Below are positions 7,219-8,060 of a stretch of DNA of 8,060 nt, piece after piece. This DNA is from an uncultured Clostridia bacterium. GTDB lineage: Bacteria > Bacillota > Clostridia > Peptostreptococcales > Anaerovoracaceae. Made by a program: the position numbers and the translations under genes. The DNA lies in contig CALZMV010000055.1 in NCBI GenBank assembly GCA_945788655.1, positions 1 through 8,060 of the forward strand, in the 5' to 3' direction. The notes beneath the pieces are model-generated. The model was not told the DNA's origin. It saw only the letters and a program-made list of their open reading frames with translations, and made no database searches. The first letter of the stretch is position 1. Every line of letters begins with the position of its first letter.

Positions 7219-7407
7219 CTACTCAACTTCGAAGTAATCATTGTCGTCTTTTCTTCTAGGTCCGTCATATTCATAGATGCCCATTGTTCCGCATTCAGGG
7301 CATTTGCCATAATCGTCTCCGAATTCTACCATTAAGTCCAATGCGTATTTGAACTTCTTTCCGCATTTTTCGCAATTATAATACATAAAACCAGGTCCCC
7401 ATGTCAT
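7219..7407 (-). CDS. Small zinc-ribbon protein of unknown function
   Basis: A 62-residue acidic protein with two CxxC knuckles: Cys12-x2-Cys15 near the start and Cys36-x2-Cys39, separated by 20 residues. Each is followed by Gly, as in rubredoxin-like zinc ribbons. The C-terminus (EYDGPRRKDDNDYFEVE) is highly charged. The four cysteines probably bind one zinc or iron ion; the role is not known to me. Two starts are possible. ATG 7405-7407 has GGTG seven bases upstream. A second ATG at 7384-7386 would give a 55-residue protein beginning MYYNCEKCG, which puts the cysteines at a more usual distance from the N-terminus. It is in the same direction as the truncated dehydrogenase 40 nt upstream and ends before the shared terminator. 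Intact cysteine pairs and a clean stop argue for a real gene rather than chance. Confidence 0.75.
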   Translation of the reverse strand: MTWGPGFMYYNCEKCGKKFKYALDLMVEFGDDYGKCPECGTMGIYEYDGPRRKDDNDYFEVE

Positions 7408-7447
7408 ATTAATTCACCATACCCTTTCTAAATTTTCATTCTGCAAT

Positions 7448-7969
7448 CTATTCCATATCCTTATCTTCAGGTAATGCATTCTTTGACCAGCCCAGGTCAG
7501 CTATGATGTTTTGCCCATTTATTGCGCTGGACTCATCTGATGCTAAAAACGCTACAATAGAGGCGATTTCCTCTACCTCTATGAAACGTTTTTCCGGAAT
7601 AACCTGAAAGTTTCTGTCCATTTTAATTGTTCCGTTTTCTACACCCTGTCTTACAAGATCTGTCGCCACATACCCAGGGCCTACAGAATTAACGCGTATA
7701 CCGAACCTTGCCAGTTCGACACCTAAAGTGCCTGCCATACCTGCGGTTGCTGCCTTGGAAACGTTATAAAGGGAACGTTTTGAATGATATATCACTGAGT
7801 TGGCAGACGAAATCATAACGATATTCCCTTTGCCATTCTCTTTCATATATCTTGCAGCAGTTCTGGCACAAAGATAATAACCTCTAAGGTCTAAATCAAA
7901 TACTTTATCTATTTCTTCTATTGTATAATCGGTTGCCCAATTATGAATTGTTATGCCTGCATTGCACAC
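7448..7969 (-). pseudogene. Short-chain dehydrogenase/reductase (SDR) lacking its N-terminal third
   Basis: The frame gives 173 residues from a GTG at 7967-7969 to TAG. It starts at VCNAGI, the NNAG motif that normally falls near residue 85-90 of a roughly 250-residue classical SDR. The rest is well preserved: GNIVMISSANS (catalytic Ser region), the YNVSK catalytic Tyr/Lys pair, GIRVNSVGPG and the C-terminal SSAINGQ and DLGW blocks. What is missing is the first beta-alpha-beta unit with the TGxxxGIG dinucleotide-binding motif and the strand leading into NAG. None of the three frames in the 90 bases upstream supplies it; one of them instead encodes a Fis-type helix-turn-helix end. No ribosome binding site precedes the GTG. 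The protein could not bind NAD(P) in the usual way, so I call it a remnant. The body has no frameshift or internal stop, suggesting recent loss. The substrate cannot be told. Confidence 0.75.
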
Positions 7970-7995
7970 TAAATAGTAATTTATTAAGTTTGTTT

Positions 7996-8060
7996 TTAAC
8001 GCTCCTTGTGTAGTTTTCTGTAGAGAACACTTCGATGGATTCCAAGGCGCTTGGCAGCTT
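7996..8060 (-). CDS. C-terminal end of a Fis-type HTH regulator (probable sigma-54-dependent activator), partial
   Basis: On the - strand the frame entering from the window edge encodes 20 residues, AAKRLGIHRSVLYRKLHKER, then TAA at 7996-7998. This matches the second and recognition helices of the Fis/HTH_8 DNA-binding domain that closes NtrC-family, sigma-54-dependent activators (typical pattern: AA..LGI.RsTLYRKLk). In such proteins this helix pair binds enhancer-like sites, and a AAA+ domain upstream contacts sigma-54. Only this tail is visible, so the identity of the protein, its sensor domain and its target are unknown. The end falls a few residues after the recognition helix, where these proteins normally stop, so the C-terminus may be natural. 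Its stop lies 26 nt from the start of the truncated dehydrogenase. A Fis-family protein without an AAA+ domain is a possible alternative. Confidence 0.7.
   Translation of the reverse strand, partial: AAKRLGIHRSVLYRKLHKER

Noticed and set aside
1..8060. CRISPR arrays, tRNA or rRNA genes, insertion sequences, phage or defence genes
   Set aside because: No direct-repeat arrays, cloverleaf-like or rRNA sequence, transposase motifs or terminal repeats were seen; almost all + strand sequence to 7115 is accounted for by corrin pathway genes.

Overview
The window holds the distal part of an anaerobic (early cobalt insertion) cobalamin biosynthesis operon on the + strand, followed by a shared terminator and a short, partly decayed stretch on the - strand. 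The organism looks like an anaerobic, moderately low-GC Firmicute of the Clostridia. The reasons are strong AGGAGG-type ribosome binding sites, frequent AGA/ATA codons, a TTG start, tightly packed genes, and the anaerobic CbiD/CbiG pathway. No genus can be named from the sequence alone.

Positions 1-7115 carry, in order: cbiD (3' half only), cbiF, cbiG, cbiH, a triple fusion cbiJ-cbiE-cbiT, cbiA and cbiC. Gaps run from an 8-nt overlap to 15 nt, so this is almost certainly one transcript that starts upstream of the window. Together the enzymes take cobalt-factor III to cob(II)yrinate a,c-diamide. CbiH does C17 methylation and ring contraction, CbiF does C11, CbiG opens the delta-lactone and releases the C20 fragment, and CbiD does C1. 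CbiJ then reduces the ring, CbiT methylates C15 and decarboxylates, CbiE methylates C5, CbiC moves the C11 methyl to C12, and CbiA amidates the a and c side chains. The C20 methyltransferase (CbiL), cobaltochelatase, adenosylation and lower-loop genes are not in the window. No cobalamin riboswitch is visible; if there is one it would lie upstream.

Positions 7116-7218 contain a hairpin (7140-7179) placed to terminate both converging transcripts, with the better U-tract on the - strand side.

Positions 7219-8060, read on the - strand, begin at the window edge with the last 20 codons of what looks like a Fis-type helix-turn-helix (a sigma-54-dependent regulator C-terminus). Next comes a short-chain dehydrogenase that has lost its N-terminal NAD(P)-binding third, and then a small zinc-ribbon protein. 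The regulator/dehydrogenase junction looks like a deletion scar and is the most unusual thing in the window. No wholly new system is visible; the rest is a recognisable, apparently intact corrin pathway.
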